Assembly: GCF_000769655.1 (NCBI RefSeq)
Contig: NZ_CP008887.1
Location: forward strand, 1,860,001-1,924,000
Length of the DNA: 64,000 nucleotides
Reading direction: 5' to 3'
From: Thermococcus eurythermalis
Lineage (GTDB): Archaea; Methanobacteriota_B; Thermococci; Thermococcales; Thermococcaceae
Shown: positions 52,811 to 61,714 of the stretch, in pieces
How the letters are laid out: every line of letters begins with the position of its first letter
Numbering within the stretch: the first letter of the stretch is position 1
The notes under the pieces: generated by a model
Databases searched by the model: none
The model's input: only the letters and a program-made list of their open reading frames with translations
What the model was told of the DNA's origin: nothing
Program-made: the position numbers and the translations under genes

Positions 52811-53574
52811 ACTACATCCCTCCTCCTAATTAGAACCAGCGCGGCCCCGAGGAGAAGTAGCGGAACTGCGATTCCCCAGCCAAGGTATTGGGCCGTGAGG
52901 GGAGTGAAGTCCGTGCTTCCGCATCTGTGAAGGGCGTACGTAAAGAGTGCCGGGGGAATGCTCTCAAGTCCCAGGATTTTTGGTGCGTAGACTATGGTGA
53001 AGCCCACCATAAAGGCCAGGAAGGCGTTTGGAGATGCTAGGGAAACGAGTGTTGCGACGGCGACGAGGTATAATATTAGGAAGAGCACAATAATGAGAGC
53101 ATCACTCATGAATCCCGAGGTTACCTCCGGCAGGTAGCCGGCTATGCTGGTGTAGCTCGTTAACGTGACGTATGCAAAGGGGAGAAGAATCATGAGGACG
53201 CTGTAGACGAGTATTGAGAGCAACTTGACTCCAAAGATTTCGGTGTTGGAGTACGGAAGCGAGTAAATAGAACGCGCAACCCCACTGTCCCGGTCGTAGC
53301 GGAAAGACAAAGCGCCAAGGAGTAGGGTAAGGAATCCCATTAGAGTCCAGACGTCGCTCAGGTAAAGCATTCCATGTATCTCCCCTGCGACGCCATGTGC
53401 CAGGGAGGGCCCAAAAAGCTTTATTTCGGTGCCTGAGGCAAAGCCTGGTATGTAGTTCACGTCCATGATTGACTTTTTCATCGACATCCCCACGAGAACT
53501 AATCCAAACAGAAAGAGAACGTTCTTTATAACGTCGTTGAACTCCCATTTCAAGAGCGTTTTAAGCCTGCCCAT
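52807..53574 (-). CDS. ABC-2 type permease
   Basis: The 255-aa protein has about six hydrophobic spans, beginning NVLFLFGLVLVGMSM and WTLMGFLTLLLGALSFRYDRDSG, with the YDRDSGVARSIYSLPYS segment typical of ABC-2 permeases. It ends in RRRD. GGAGGTG precedes ATG 53574. It would form the transmembrane channel for the ATPase. Confidence 0.82.
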   Translation of the reverse strand: MGRLKTLLKWEFNDVIKNVLFLFGLVLVGMSMKKSIMDVNYIPGFASGTEIKLFGPSLAHGVAGEIHGMLYLSDVWTLMGFLTLLLGALSFRYDRDSGVARSIYSLPYSNTEIFGVKLLSILVYSVLMILLPFAYVTLTSYTSIAGYLPEVTSGFMSDALIIVLFLILYLVAVATLVSLASPNAFLAFMVGFTIVYAPKILGLESIPPALFTYALHRCGSTDFTPLTAQYLGWGIAVPLLLLGAALVLIRRRDVV

Positions 53575-53618
53575 TCGTTCACCTCCCTTTTGTAACTAAC
53601 ATCGAGGGAATGACTTCC

Positions 53619-54749
53619 TCATTTTATCCTCCCCCAACCTCTTACTGCCACGATAGAGCCGAGGAGAACCAGTGACACCCAGAAAGTGTACCTTAATGGT
53701 GTTTGGACCCTCGAAAAGGGAATCTTTTGAACTTTCTGGAACTCAGCGTTGGTATTGTAGAGCGGTAGCAAACCGGCCCATGAAAGGTCCTTCTCCACCA
53801 TCTGGTCGTAGGCCACACGTTCGTCCATGAAAGATGCAAAGGGAATTCCTATGGCGGCAAGGTCAGGGGATATCAGTATTGAGATAGTAGTGAGAGATAA
53901 CACCACCCCCGTGGTGGGATCATAGCACAAGTCCCCCGGGGTCTGGGTGGTGAACTCCACAAGACCCTCCATGACAAGTGGTGATCCCAGGAGAGACAGC
54001 ATGGCAGTGGGCGGCCCAAATTCCCCATAGTATGTTTTCTTGGGTTTATCCCTCACGGACACCTTCTCGACTTTCATCGTCCAGTTCAGGGTGGGAAAAA
54101 CCACGAAGGTCTCGTTCTCCTGCGGGACCAAACCTGGGTCGGTATCAATCCAGAGGAAAGTATGACCGTAGCGGGTTCCGTTCAGGCTGAAAACGGTACC
54201 ATCGCTCTCCCGTATTCTGTAAACACCCTCAATCCCGAGAGACCGGAGGTACACCTTGTATTCACGGGTACCGAAATTGCCCGGGGTTGGTATAGTTTCA
54301 ACTTTTATGACCTCGTTTTGTTCCCAAATCGGGCTTAGGTTCTCCCCAGCTGGGACGGTGACTTTAACCGTTACGTTGCTCATGTCAATACGGACGCCGA
54401 CTGTTAGATAACCGTCAGTCTCCTCCAGAATAGTGAACTTGAGGTAAGTGTCGTTGTACGCGTAGATTTTGTAGGAAGCGTTGTGGGAAAGGTAAACAAG
54501 AAACGCAGTCCTTTGCTCGGTTGAGTACCCCTGGGAGAGCTGATACTGGATATATGGGTCGTACCTCATGGCCGCGTACTCAACGTAGACTCCAGGCTTG
54601 GCCCAGTACGGGGTGGCCACCGCCAGCTGGGTGGGGAGAGCGAGGAGGAACATCAGGACCGCCAGGCCGGGCTTGAAAGCCCCTGCCCGGTGCATTCCAT
54701 TGGAAACTACCCGCCTCCACCCTCTCCCCGAAGGTCCGGCGGTTGGCAT
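53619..54749 (-). CDS. Secreted/membrane-anchored protein, tandem paralogue A
   Basis: About 376 aa. An N-terminal hydrophobic stretch (LAVLMFLLALPTQLAVA) is followed by ATPYWAKPGVYVEY, which is shared with the next gene. The extracellular domain is beta-rich, and the C-terminal membrane helix is TFWVSLVLLGSIVAVRG. ATG 54749 follows GAGGTGATTCA, five bases from the preceding stop. I do not recognise the domain. The similarity to the neighbour points to a tandem duplication in the ABC operon. Confidence 0.7.
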   Translation of the reverse strand: MPTAGPSGRGWRRVVSNGMHRAGAFKPGLAVLMFLLALPTQLAVATPYWAKPGVYVEYAAMRYDPYIQYQLSQGYSTEQRTAFLVYLSHNASYKIYAYNDTYLKFTILEETDGYLTVGVRIDMSNVTVKVTVPAGENLSPIWEQNEVIKVETIPTPGNFGTREYKVYLRSLGIEGVYRIRESDGTVFSLNGTRYGHTFLWIDTDPGLVPQENETFVVFPTLNWTMKVEKVSVRDKPKKTYYGEFGPPTAMLSLLGSPLVMEGLVEFTTQTPGDLCYDPTTGVVLSLTTISILISPDLAAIGIPFASFMDERVAYDQMVEKDLSWAGLLPLYNTNAEFQKVQKIPFSRVQTPLRYTFWVSLVLLGSIVAVRGWGRIK

Positions 54750-54753
54750 TGAA

Positions 54754-55755
54754 TCACCTCTTGAGCCTGACAACCAGAACGACGGTGAAGGTGGCCAGAA
54801 CCGCGTAGAAGATTACCCTACCGTAACCGTCCCTGTCCTGGCCGACGGTGAGGGGGCTTTGCTCTCCCTCGTCTTCCTGGGTCTGGGGGGCGGGTGTGAA
54901 GCGATACAAGGTCGGGCCAAGCGTCTGCAGTCCCTCGCTCCCCGCCCTCTGGTCCATGAGGCTCATCGTTACTATCCCCATCGCCCTGAGGTCCGCTATT
55001 CCCGCTAGGCCGAACCAGCTCAGAAGTACAAAGTCGGAGCCATCGTAGAGGTAGACGTTCATTCCCTCTGCGGAGACACTACCGAGGTTAATGTTAATTT
55101 TGTTCGTGTAGATCTTTACCAGCGGAGGCCCGAAGGTGCCGCTGTACGTTTTGAATGACTGATTGACATTTTCCAGCCGCTGGACTTTGAGCACGGTGCC
55201 GTCGGCGTCAAACAGGACCGTTCCGTTTTCTGGAGGTTCAGTAGGGTCAATCCACAGGAAAGTCCTCCCGTAAACTTTTCCACCGGCTACAACCTGGTCC
55301 CCTTGCTTGAGAATTCTATAAATCCCGGTTATCTTTAGTGTTTCGAGCCTGTAAAGGCACGTCCCCAGCCTGCAAGTGTGGTTTATAACCTCCTCGGCGC
55401 TCCAGAACCTGGGAGAGCTTGCGTTGGTTATTATTGTGACGTTGGATAGCACTAGTTCTGTCCTCACCCTAAAAGACTCTGCCGAATCTTCGATTATCTC
55501 GAACCTCAAGTATGATGTGTTGTACGCCTTTATTGTATACTCAGAACCGTTTCGAAGGTAATACATGCTCACGGTTGTCACGGTCTCTGGAGGGACTCCC
55601 CTCTGCAACAGTCCACTGACGTACGTGTTGTCTCTGTGGGCAACGTACTCAACGACCGCACCTTTTCCAGCCCAGTATGGAGCGGACAATGCCAAGTTAG
55701 ATCCGAGAAGTATCACAACCAAATAAATGCCGGCGTAAAGCTTTTTAAACGTCAT
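54754..55755 (-). CDS. Secreted/membrane-anchored protein, tandem paralogue B
   Basis: About 333 aa, with a signal or anchor helix (KLYAGIYLVVILLGSNLALS), then APYWAGKGAVVEYVAH, and a C-terminal membrane helix (VIFYAVLATFTVVLVVR). The sequence GTFGPPLVKIY and FLWIDPTEPP parallels the tandem copy (GEFGPPTAMLS, FLWIDTDPGL). ATG 55755 follows ggggtggtaaa. Together they are probably surface components of the transport system. The function is unknown. Confidence 0.72.
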   Translation of the reverse strand: MTFKKLYAGIYLVVILLGSNLALSAPYWAGKGAVVEYVAHRDNTYVSGLLQRGVPPETVTTVSMYYLRNGSEYTIKAYNTSYLRFEIIEDSAESFRVRTELVLSNVTIITNASSPRFWSAEEVINHTCRLGTCLYRLETLKITGIYRILKQGDQVVAGGKVYGRTFLWIDPTEPPENGTVLFDADGTVLKVQRLENVNQSFKTYSGTFGPPLVKIYTNKININLGSVSAEGMNVYLYDGSDFVLLSWFGLAGIADLRAMGIVTMSLMDQRAGSEGLQTLGPTLYRFTPAPQTQEDEGEQSPLTVGQDRDGYGRVIFYAVLATFTVVLVVRLKR

Positions 55756-55793
55756 TTTACCACCCCCAAAAATAGTAAAGGAAGCAATCGAAG

Positions 55794-56135
55794 TCATATA
55801 TATGGCCAAGTTGCGCTGGCAGATACCACATCCGGCTGAGAGCGTCCGGGAATCATGACATAAACGCTCACTTCAACGCCGTTGGGGAGGTTGTTCTTGA
55901 ACACGTAGTATGGATAGCTGTAGGGGGCCTTTAACCTTCCCCAACCTGTTCTGTAGGTTATGTCATAGTTCGTATAGGGATGCTGAGCATCGTACCTGAC
56001 TCCAATCTCAGCATAGGCCTCTGCATACTGGTCCTGGTTGTAGTCCCTAACGACTGTGGTCTGCCATATCGTCGCTGCCGCGAACCCTGCCGCCACTACC
56101 AGGAGTCCGAACAGTATGGCTATTAACTTCTTCAT
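55794..56135 (-). CDS. Small secreted protein heading the ABC cluster
   Basis: A 113-aa protein has a signal or anchor helix (KKLIAILFGLLVVAAGFAAATIW) and a short Tyr-rich extracellular domain (YNQDQYAEAYAEIGVRYD, PYSYPYYVF). Unrecognised. Its ribosome-site region (ggagggtccacacc) is copy 2 of the 21-bp repeat. It precedes paralogue B by 38 bases on the same strand, so it is likely the first gene of the operon. Confidence 0.65.
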   Translation of the reverse strand: MKKLIAILFGLLVVAAGFAAATIWQTTVVRDYNQDQYAEAYAEIGVRYDAQHPYTNYDITYRTGWGRLKAPYSYPYYVFKNNLPNGVEVSVYVMIPGRSQPDVVSASATWPYI

Positions 56136-56156
56136 GGTGTGGACCCTCCTGCCCGG
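56136..56156. repeat. 21-bp direct repeat, copy 2
   Basis: ggtgtggaccctcctgcccgg, just before the start of the 113-aa secreted protein. It differs from copy 1 (51614-51634) by one base. Confidence 0.75.
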
Positions 56157-56400
56157 GTACTATCTTGCCCCCGGGCAGTGTTAACTATCGTCCAACAATA
56201 TTTAAGTTTTACTTCGAAGTTGAGGTGCAGATTTCAAAAAATCGACCATGATGAACATAGAAGAGACATAGTGCAAATAAGGGAGCGAATTACTTCAAGT
56301 TAATAACCGAGTTATACCATGATTGGCGAAATTGTTTAACAAAATGTTTTATCATTTTGAAAGAAGCTCGGCTCCCGAAAAATGGGAAACCGATATTGAA

Positions 56401-56424
56401 TTTCGAACCTTCAGCTCCACGTCT
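56401..56424. repeat. 24-bp direct repeat flanking the toxin-antitoxin cassette, copy 1
   Basis: The 24 bases are identical to 56922-56945 and correspond to the 3' end and stop codon of mptA. Weaker similarity continues for about ten more bases. It lies just beyond the toxin stop. Confidence 0.85.
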
Positions 56425-56428
56425 TCCC

Positions 56429-56704
56429 CTATAGGTTATCCCCGTAAACGTTCTCCCTCTTGCCGACTTTTAGGATTTTGACAACTCTATCTTCCTTCAG
56501 GTACTCGAAGATTACTCGATACTGTCCAACGCGCAGGCGGTAAACGTTCTCATGTCCCTTGAGCTTTTGGACGTCTAGGTGGGCCAGAGGGAAAAAAGAC
56601 AGCTTGGATATCCTGTCCTTTATCAACTCCTTCTCGTGTTGTGGGATACCCTGGAGTTCTTTCAGGGCTTTCTTGCTTATCAGAACCCTGTTCTCAAAGC
56701 TCAT
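56429..56704 (-). CDS. RelE/ParE-type toxin
   Basis: The 91-aa protein matches the RelE fold: ISKKALKELQGIP, KDRISKLSFFPL, LDVQKLKGHENVYRLRVGQYRVIFEYLKEDRVVKILKVGKREN. RLRVGQYRVIF is the typical central strand with Arg residues that act on ribosome-bound mRNA. It overlaps the antitoxin gene by 11 bases, so the two are one operon. The cassette is bracketed by a duplicated mptA 3' end. Confidence 0.88.
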   Translation of the reverse strand: MSFENRVLISKKALKELQGIPQHEKELIKDRISKLSFFPLAHLDVQKLKGHENVYRLRVGQYRVIFEYLKEDRVVKILKVGKRENVYGDNL

Positions 56705-56879
56705 CTTTCACCACGTCCCATTCGAGGAACTCGTCATTTCTGCGCTCCTCGATGGCTTCTCTCTCCCACTTTTCCGGTTCAGACTCCTCAATGAGCTGAA
56801 GGTTAACATCCACGAGCTCCTTCAGAAACCGTTCTATCTCCTCTATCCGGTGGATAATCTCGCTGAGAGTGGCCTCCAT
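56694..56879 (-). CDS. Antitoxin of the RelE-type pair
   Basis: A 61-aa acidic, helical protein (MEATLSEIIHRIEEIERFLK; tail ERRNDEFLEWDVVKDEL). Position and size are those of thermococcal RelB-like antitoxins. The helical segment would wrap the toxin. GGTGAGAGA precedes ATG 56879. Confidence 0.75.
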   Translation of the reverse strand: MEATLSEIIHRIEEIERFLKELVDVNLQLIEESEPEKWEREAIEERRNDEFLEWDVVKDEL

Positions 56880-56921
56880 TCTCTCACCTCGGGTATTGTT
56901 AGGGATTCAAATAATTAAAAT

Positions 56922-56945
56922 TTTCGAACCTTCAGCTCCACGTCT
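56922..56945. repeat. 24-bp direct repeat, copy 2 (native mptA end)
   Basis: Identical to 56401-56424. This copy contains the genuine stop codon and last codons of mptA, so it is probably the original and the other copy the duplicate. Confidence 0.85.
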
Positions 56946-57735
56946 CCGCTATGACGTCGTGCTTGTGAATGCTCTCGTTGCTGATGACCCTCACGTGTAT
57001 CCTCCCGTTGAAGCGCTCCTTCGCCTTGGCGAATATCTCCCTCGCAACGTCCTCGACGAACTTCGGGTTTCTGTACATGCCCTGGACGACGGCGTTCTCG
57101 TCCACGGTCTTGAGGAGCGTGTAGGTCGGGTGGCTGAAGGAGCTCTCCACGACGTCTATCATCTCTTCAAGCTCTATCTCCTCATCATAGCCGGCCCTCA
57201 CTTCAAGCTCGCCGACGGCGCGCTGTATGTGCGTCTTCCCGTTGTTGTTGGCCATCGCGTGGGGGCAGACGGTGTTTCCGATGACCTTGACCCTGAGGAC
57301 TTTTTCAAACGAGCCGTCCTCGTTCTTGATAACGCCGACCTCGACGTCGTAGGGCTCGTATGTGGTCTTCTTGCTCGCCGGCGTCTCCCTGAGGATTATG
57401 AGGTGGGTCTTAATCCACACCTCCGCGCGCCTGTGCGGGTGCTTCCCCTCAAGGCGCTCTATAACGGCCCTGCCGAGCTCCTCAAGCGAGCTGTGGGCCT
57501 CCATTACCTCTTCCTCGACCGCCTCGCTCATGGCCTCTGTTATGCTCTCAACGAGCCTGCTCATGTGGATGCCCTTCTTCTCGGCGGGAAGGTCTATGGT
57601 TACTTCAAACACCGGGATGAACGTGTAAACCTTCCCCTTCCAGTTTATCTTGGCGACTGTCCTGAGGTTTGTAATGCCAACGCGCCTGAGCGGCTCTCTA
57701 ATCTGGGGAACCTCTTCCTGGGTCTCAACCAGCAT
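56932..57735 (-). CDS. mptA: GTP cyclohydrolase MptA (FolE2 type)
   Basis: The protein (267 aa) has the FolE2/MptA pattern: [34 protein letters not shown], and the metal-site Cys-Pro-His ([19 protein letters not shown]), with [11 protein letters not shown] at the end. It opens GTP to the cyclic phosphate of dihydroneopterin, the first step to archaeal pterin carriers and, via QueD, to archaeosine. ATG 57735 follows ggtgagagac. The 3' end is duplicated beyond the toxin-antitoxin cassette. Confidence 0.93.
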   Translation of the reverse strand: MLVETQEEVPQIREPLRRVGITNLRTVAKINWKGKVYTFIPVFEVTIDLPAEKKGIHMSRLVESITEAMSEAVEEEVMEAHSSLEELGRAVIERLEGKHPHRRAEVWIKTHLIILRETPASKKTTYEPYDVEVGVIKNEDGSFEKVLRVKVIGNTVCPHAMANNNGKTHIQRAVGELEVRAGYDEEIELEEMIDVVESSFSHPTYTLLKTVDENAVVQGMYRNPKFVEDVAREIFAKAKERFNGRIHVRVISNESIHKHDVIAETWS

Positions 57736-57770
57736 GTCTCTCACCCAGCGGAGGGTTGGTCGTCCCCTTT

Positions 57771-59180
57771 TTAAAGGTCACCACAAAAGTTCAGCAGGAA
57801 ATCTTTAAGCCCCTCCCTGATTTCGTCGCTAACAGCTACTGCCCCGTGTTCTATCCTCACGTCTTTTCCAACCCTTGAAAGCTCGTACCCAAGTACTGCA
57901 AGCTTTGTGCCGTCAAAAAAGCGCAGAACGTCCCTCTCGCCCGCTTCAAAGAGGTCAGGAATCCAGTGGTTGTACCTGCCCTCCAGGCGTGGGTATATCA
58001 GGATAACGCCACCACCCACCAGCTTGGCGTACGCATAAGCTTGATACAGCTCGGAGCTCTTTCTAACGAGCTTCCTAACGCTCCTGCCCTGGTTGTGGAG
58101 GTATACGCTGAGGCTGCGGTACTTGGACTCAACTATAAACCTCCCCTTCTTGCACTTCACGACCACGTCGGGCAGGGGGTTGCCCATCATGAACATCGCC
58201 CTTCTCTTCTCCTCGTACTCGCGGGCGTTTTTTATCAGGTGGGGCAGGCTCTCCTGGGCCCTGACCTCTGCCTCTCCCCCCAGAACCGCCCTTATCGTGT
58301 GGTAAACAAGCCCCTCAAAGAGCCTGTCCATGCTCACGAATATCCCGGGCAGAACGCGGTTGCGGGTGCCTATGCCTACAAAACCTGAAATTATCGCCTC
58401 CGCGAGGTTAAAGACGTTCCTGAACCTCTCGCTCAGGTGGTTAAACGCCACCCTGGAGCTGTCCCCATATCTCAGCGGGCCGACTTCCACGAAAGCCCCC
58501 ATCAGCATCCCGCCTAACTTCCGGGTTGACTTCCACTTGGAGGTGGTCACAACAATCTCAAGCGCCCTCTTAAGGACTCTGTTGAGGGGGTTGTCCTCCA
58601 TCATCACCGAATACCTGACCGGGACTTCCAGCTTCCAGGGCGGCTTCCTCGCCATCCTGTTCATCAAGAGCCTTCCCCTGAGCACCCCAGAGTTCTCCTC
58701 GACCTCCCCGTACTCTATGTAAGGCCCCTCGCTCAGGGCCTTCGCCAGGAGGAGGACGTACATGCTCTTGAAGAGCTCGTCTATGTCCCCCGTCCTGCTG
58801 TACTCTTCGGAAAGGGCCCTCAGCTCCCCAGCCCCCACCCTCATTCCTCTGACTAGGTTGAGGAGCTGGAGGAAGAACTGGACGGAGCGCCTGTCGTCGG
58901 GGTCTGTCCTGAAAGGCTTCGGGAGAACCTGAAACGTTATCTTCTTCCCGTTGGTCACGTAGTACGCGAACCCAACACTCCCGTGGGCCCTCAGGTAGTG
59001 CTCCCTGTCCCTGGGAGAGTATTCGAGGCTGAACACCGTGTGCTCGCCGCCGTGAACCGAGTTGATGACCTCAACGAAGTGGGAGAGCTCCGGGTACGAG
59101 AGATTCACCCCCATGCCCCGGAGCCGGCTCATTGGGATTTTTCCAAACTCGTAGAACCTCACGACGACGTCCTGGGTCAT
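57771..59180 (-). CDS. McrC-like restriction subunit with PD-(D/E)XK motif
   Basis: The 469-aa protein follows McrB in an operon and shows the McrC plan: an N-terminal beta domain, a helical middle ([17 protein letters not shown], typical of McrC), and a nuclease domain with [22 protein letters not shown] (Asp, Glu, Lys of the PD-(D/E)XK site). It should cleave DNA once the McrB ring translocates. Its ATG overlaps the McrB stop (ATGA). Confidence 0.85.
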   Translation of the reverse strand: MTQDVVVRFYEFGKIPMSRLRGMGVNLSYPELSHFVEVINSVHGGEHTVFSLEYSPRDREHYLRAHGSVGFAYYVTNGKKITFQVLPKPFRTDPDDRRSVQFFLQLLNLVRGMRVGAGELRALSEEYSRTGDIDELFKSMYVLLLAKALSEGPYIEYGEVEENSGVLRGRLLMNRMARKPPWKLEVPVRYSVMMEDNPLNRVLKRALEIVVTTSKWKSTRKLGGMLMGAFVEVGPLRYGDSSRVAFNHLSERFRNVFNLAEAIISGFVGIGTRNRVLPGIFVSMDRLFEGLVYHTIRAVLGGEAEVRAQESLPHLIKNAREYEEKRRAMFMMGNPLPDVVVKCKKGRFIVESKYRSLSVYLHNQGRSVRKLVRKSSELYQAYAYAKLVGGGVILIYPRLEGRYNHWIPDLFEAGERDVLRFFDGTKLAVLGYELSRVGKDVRIEHGAVAVSDEIREGLKDFLLNFCGDL

Positions 59181-61267
59181 TTCTCGTTCACCATTCTGCG
59201 GAGGGTTTCAAGGAACTCCTCGTCGCTCATCTCTATTATCCTGCCCTTCTCATCTATGAAGCTGAACCCCGGAAGGGCCCTGCGGAGTGCCTCCCAGTTG
59301 CCGTAGAAGTACTCCTGCAGGAGGGGGAGTATCTTGTAGTAGAAGACCCTCTTCAGCGCGCTGACCTTGTCCTCCGACCTGACGACCTCCATGAAGTAGC
59401 CGTGGCCGATGGTGTAGTCCTTGCCGCGCTCCTCTTCAATCGTCTCGTTGATCTTAGAAAGAAGGTGCTGGAGGTTCACTCCCCCGACTTCCACGTGGCC
59501 GAGCTCTTCGGGTCTCGGAAGGAACTCAACGAAGGCAAACCTCCTCCTCAGGGCCATGTCGAGGAATGCTATGCTCCTGTCGGTCGAGTTCATCGTGCCG
59601 ATGATGTAGAGGTTTGGCGGCAGGGAGAATGGCTCTCCCGAATACGGAAGCGTCACGATGGTCTCCATTTCCTCTCCAAGGCGTTTATCGTGGTCGAGGA
59701 GGGTTATAACGTCCCCAAGAATCCTGCTTATGTTTCCCCTGTTTATCTCATCGATGACGAGGTAGTATTTGCCCTTCGGGTGGAACTCAAGCTTTTCGCC
59801 GTTTTTCTTCCGCTCAAGGAAGTCCACAACAACCTTTTTCATCTCCTCGTAGTCAGCGCCCCGCGAACCGGTTATGCCGTGGTATATCGCCTCGACGGCC
59901 ATTCTCTTGAGGATTCCGTCCTCGACACGGTACACCAGCCGCCCGTCCTGCTCCGCGGGCCTGAATCCCTCCACGAAGTCCTCGTAGCTGTATGACTGGT
60001 GGAAGGTCACCACCTCTAACCGGGTGGCCTTTTTTGCGAGTTGTATAGCCCTCTGTGTCTTTCCGGTTCCAGGGGGGCCGTAGAATATAACGCTCCTGAA
60101 CGCCTCTATGATTCCTGGAATCGGGTCTTCATCAACTTCTCCTTCTCCGGTCGGGGACTTGTCCGTCTTGAGGGTGTAAAGGTACGGGTTGTCCTTGAGG
60201 AGGTAGTAGTAAAACCCGCCGCTCGGGCTCGTCTTCCCGGAAGTCCTGCCTATGTACAGCGTCTGCCCGTCCCGGGAGATGCCAGAAAACTTCGGGTCGA
60301 GGAATTCGGGATTATAGCGCCCGAAGATAGTTCTGTCTTCCAGGTCATCGAGGGATATTGACTTTTTCTCCTCCAGCTTTTCATAGGAGACTGTGCCGCC
60401 GTAGAGGTACCCTCTGAACTGGCCGATGACCACAAAGAGGCCCCTCTCGGTAAAGCGGGCGAAAACGAGCTCCCCTGGAAGGGGGAGGACGGTTGTCCTT
60501 TTGTCCATTATGTATATCTCCGTCCCCATCTTGGTGCCGAGAAGGGCAATGGGCCTTCCGTCCCTGACCCACACGTCACCGATTGCCCCCTTTACAGCGG
60601 GAGGGGCGGTGTAGGTCGCCACTATCTCCATCCCATCCCAAAACTCAAGGGCCGAGTAGTATGGATAAACTGGGAACGGGACTTTTCCAATCCTGAGGAC
60701 GGACTTTTTCCCGTTTGGCTCCCTGAACGTATGCAGGATGTAAGCTTCCTCCTCAGTGTCGTACACCCCATGAAAAAACGCGTATCCCCCTGGCAGTTTT
60801 GGAATGAAAAGAACCTCCGTTTCCGCAGGGGCCGTGAAGTTTATGCTCATGTCCCCGAAGACAACGACCCTGTCGTTTGGCGTCAGGAGGATATAGATTG
60901 GCGGCTTTGAGAAGGCCACCCTGAGCGCGTTTTCTTTTGGGGGCTCCTCAAGGGGGTATAAAGCAACTTCCCCACCGCCGCACTTCGAAAAAACTCCGAT
61001 GTAGTTCTTTCCAGGGAAAATTATGACGTCCGACTGGCAGGGAATCGGCACCCCTCCCTCCCAGCCTTTTACAGGGTCTCCGGACGTGTAGAACGCGTGC
61101 AGAAACCTCGAATCGTAGTCGTCCCTGACGAGAACGGCCAGGTACTTTCCATCGTCGGAGAGCTTCATCTCCTCAATAGAAAACCCTACCCTCTCTTCCT
61201 CATACTCTTCGGACAAATAGCTGTTTATCCTCTCCACTGCCGACTTAACGGGTTCAAAACGGCCCAT
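59177..61267 (-). CDS. McrB-like AAA+ NTPase with long beta-rich N-terminal domain
   Basis: The 696-aa protein ends in a McrB-type AAA+ module: Walker A GPPGTGKT (397-404), Walker B LVIDEINRGN (503-512) and the signature MNSTDRSIAFLDMALRRRF (559-577). Residues 1-375 are not the usual small DNA-reading domain but about ten short beta repeats with turns such as SDDGKYLAVLV, PGKNYIGVFS, NDRVVVFG, TERGLFVVIG and SRDGQTLYIG, which look like a beta-propeller. The ligand for this domain is unknown. ATG 61267 is preceded by gaggtggggg. The McrC gene follows by ATGA. Confidence 0.82.
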   Translation of the reverse strand: MGRFEPVKSAVERINSYLSEEYEEERVGFSIEEMKLSDDGKYLAVLVRDDYDSRFLHAFYTSGDPVKGWEGGVPIPCQSDVIIFPGKNYIGVFSKCGGGEVALYPLEEPPKENALRVAFSKPPIYILLTPNDRVVVFGDMSINFTAPAETEVLFIPKLPGGYAFFHGVYDTEEEAYILHTFREPNGKKSVLRIGKVPFPVYPYYSALEFWDGMEIVATYTAPPAVKGAIGDVWVRDGRPIALLGTKMGTEIYIMDKRTTVLPLPGELVFARFTERGLFVVIGQFRGYLYGGTVSYEKLEEKKSISLDDLEDRTIFGRYNPEFLDPKFSGISRDGQTLYIGRTSGKTSPSGGFYYYLLKDNPYLYTLKTDKSPTGEGEVDEDPIPGIIEAFRSVIFYGPPGTGKTQRAIQLAKKATRLEVVTFHQSYSYEDFVEGFRPAEQDGRLVYRVEDGILKRMAVEAIYHGITGSRGADYEEMKKVVVDFLERKKNGEKLEFHPKGKYYLVIDEINRGNISRILGDVITLLDHDKRLGEEMETIVTLPYSGEPFSLPPNLYIIGTMNSTDRSIAFLDMALRRRFAFVEFLPRPEELGHVEVGGVNLQHLLSKINETIEEERGKDYTIGHGYFMEVVRSEDKVSALKRVFYYKILPLLQEYFYGNWEALRRALPGFSFIDEKGRIIEMSDEEFLETLRRMVNEK

Positions 61268-61314
61268 AAACCCCCACCTCAATCGGAAAATTGAGAGTAT
61301 TCAACTTAAATAGT

Positions 61315-61710
61315 TTATCTCTTAACCTGTTTACTTGCCATGTAGTAAACTGTTCGGAGGGGTATCCCAAGGCGTTCGCTGATTTCCCGCATCGGGACGC
61401 CCTTCTTGGCTAACTCGCGGACGAGCTTCACCGTTTTTTCGTCGTACTTCCGCGGCCTCCCGCGCGGCCTCTTCTCCGGGACGAGCTCAATCCCGAGCTG
61501 GCCGAGGGCGTAGATGACCCTCTTCGAGACCTTCGGGTAAAGGCTCGGAGGACAGCTTATCCGCTTCACGTTGGGGGCGTTCTCAAGTATCTTAACAACC
61601 ACCTCCTTGGTGGGCCTCAGGCTGACGTAGACCTCGGTAACGTCCTCGCCCAGCGAGGACAGCTTCCACAGGAGCTCATCGTAGGTCCTCGCGCTGACCC
61701 TTACCTTCAT
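61315..61710 (-). CDS. DUF1699-like protein with AT-hook and helix-turn-helix
   Basis: The 131-aa protein has an N-terminal alpha/beta region (MKVRVSARTYDELLWKLSSLGE; VYVSLRPTKEVV; ISCPPSLYPKVS) that I recall as DUF1699. A basic AT-hook-like KRPRGRPRKYD follows, then a helix-turn-helix (ISERLGIPLRTVYYMASKQ). It is probably a DNA-binding regulator. It ends just after the McrB promoter region and follows DUF530 by four bases on the same strand, so it may be cotranscribed with topoisomerase VI. Confidence 0.75.
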   Translation of the reverse strand: MKVRVSARTYDELLWKLSSLGEDVTEVYVSLRPTKEVVVKILENAPNVKRISCPPSLYPKVSKRVIYALGQLGIELVPEKRPRGRPRKYDEKTVKLVRELAKKGVPMREISERLGIPLRTVYYMASKQVKR

Positions 61711-61714
61711 CTAC

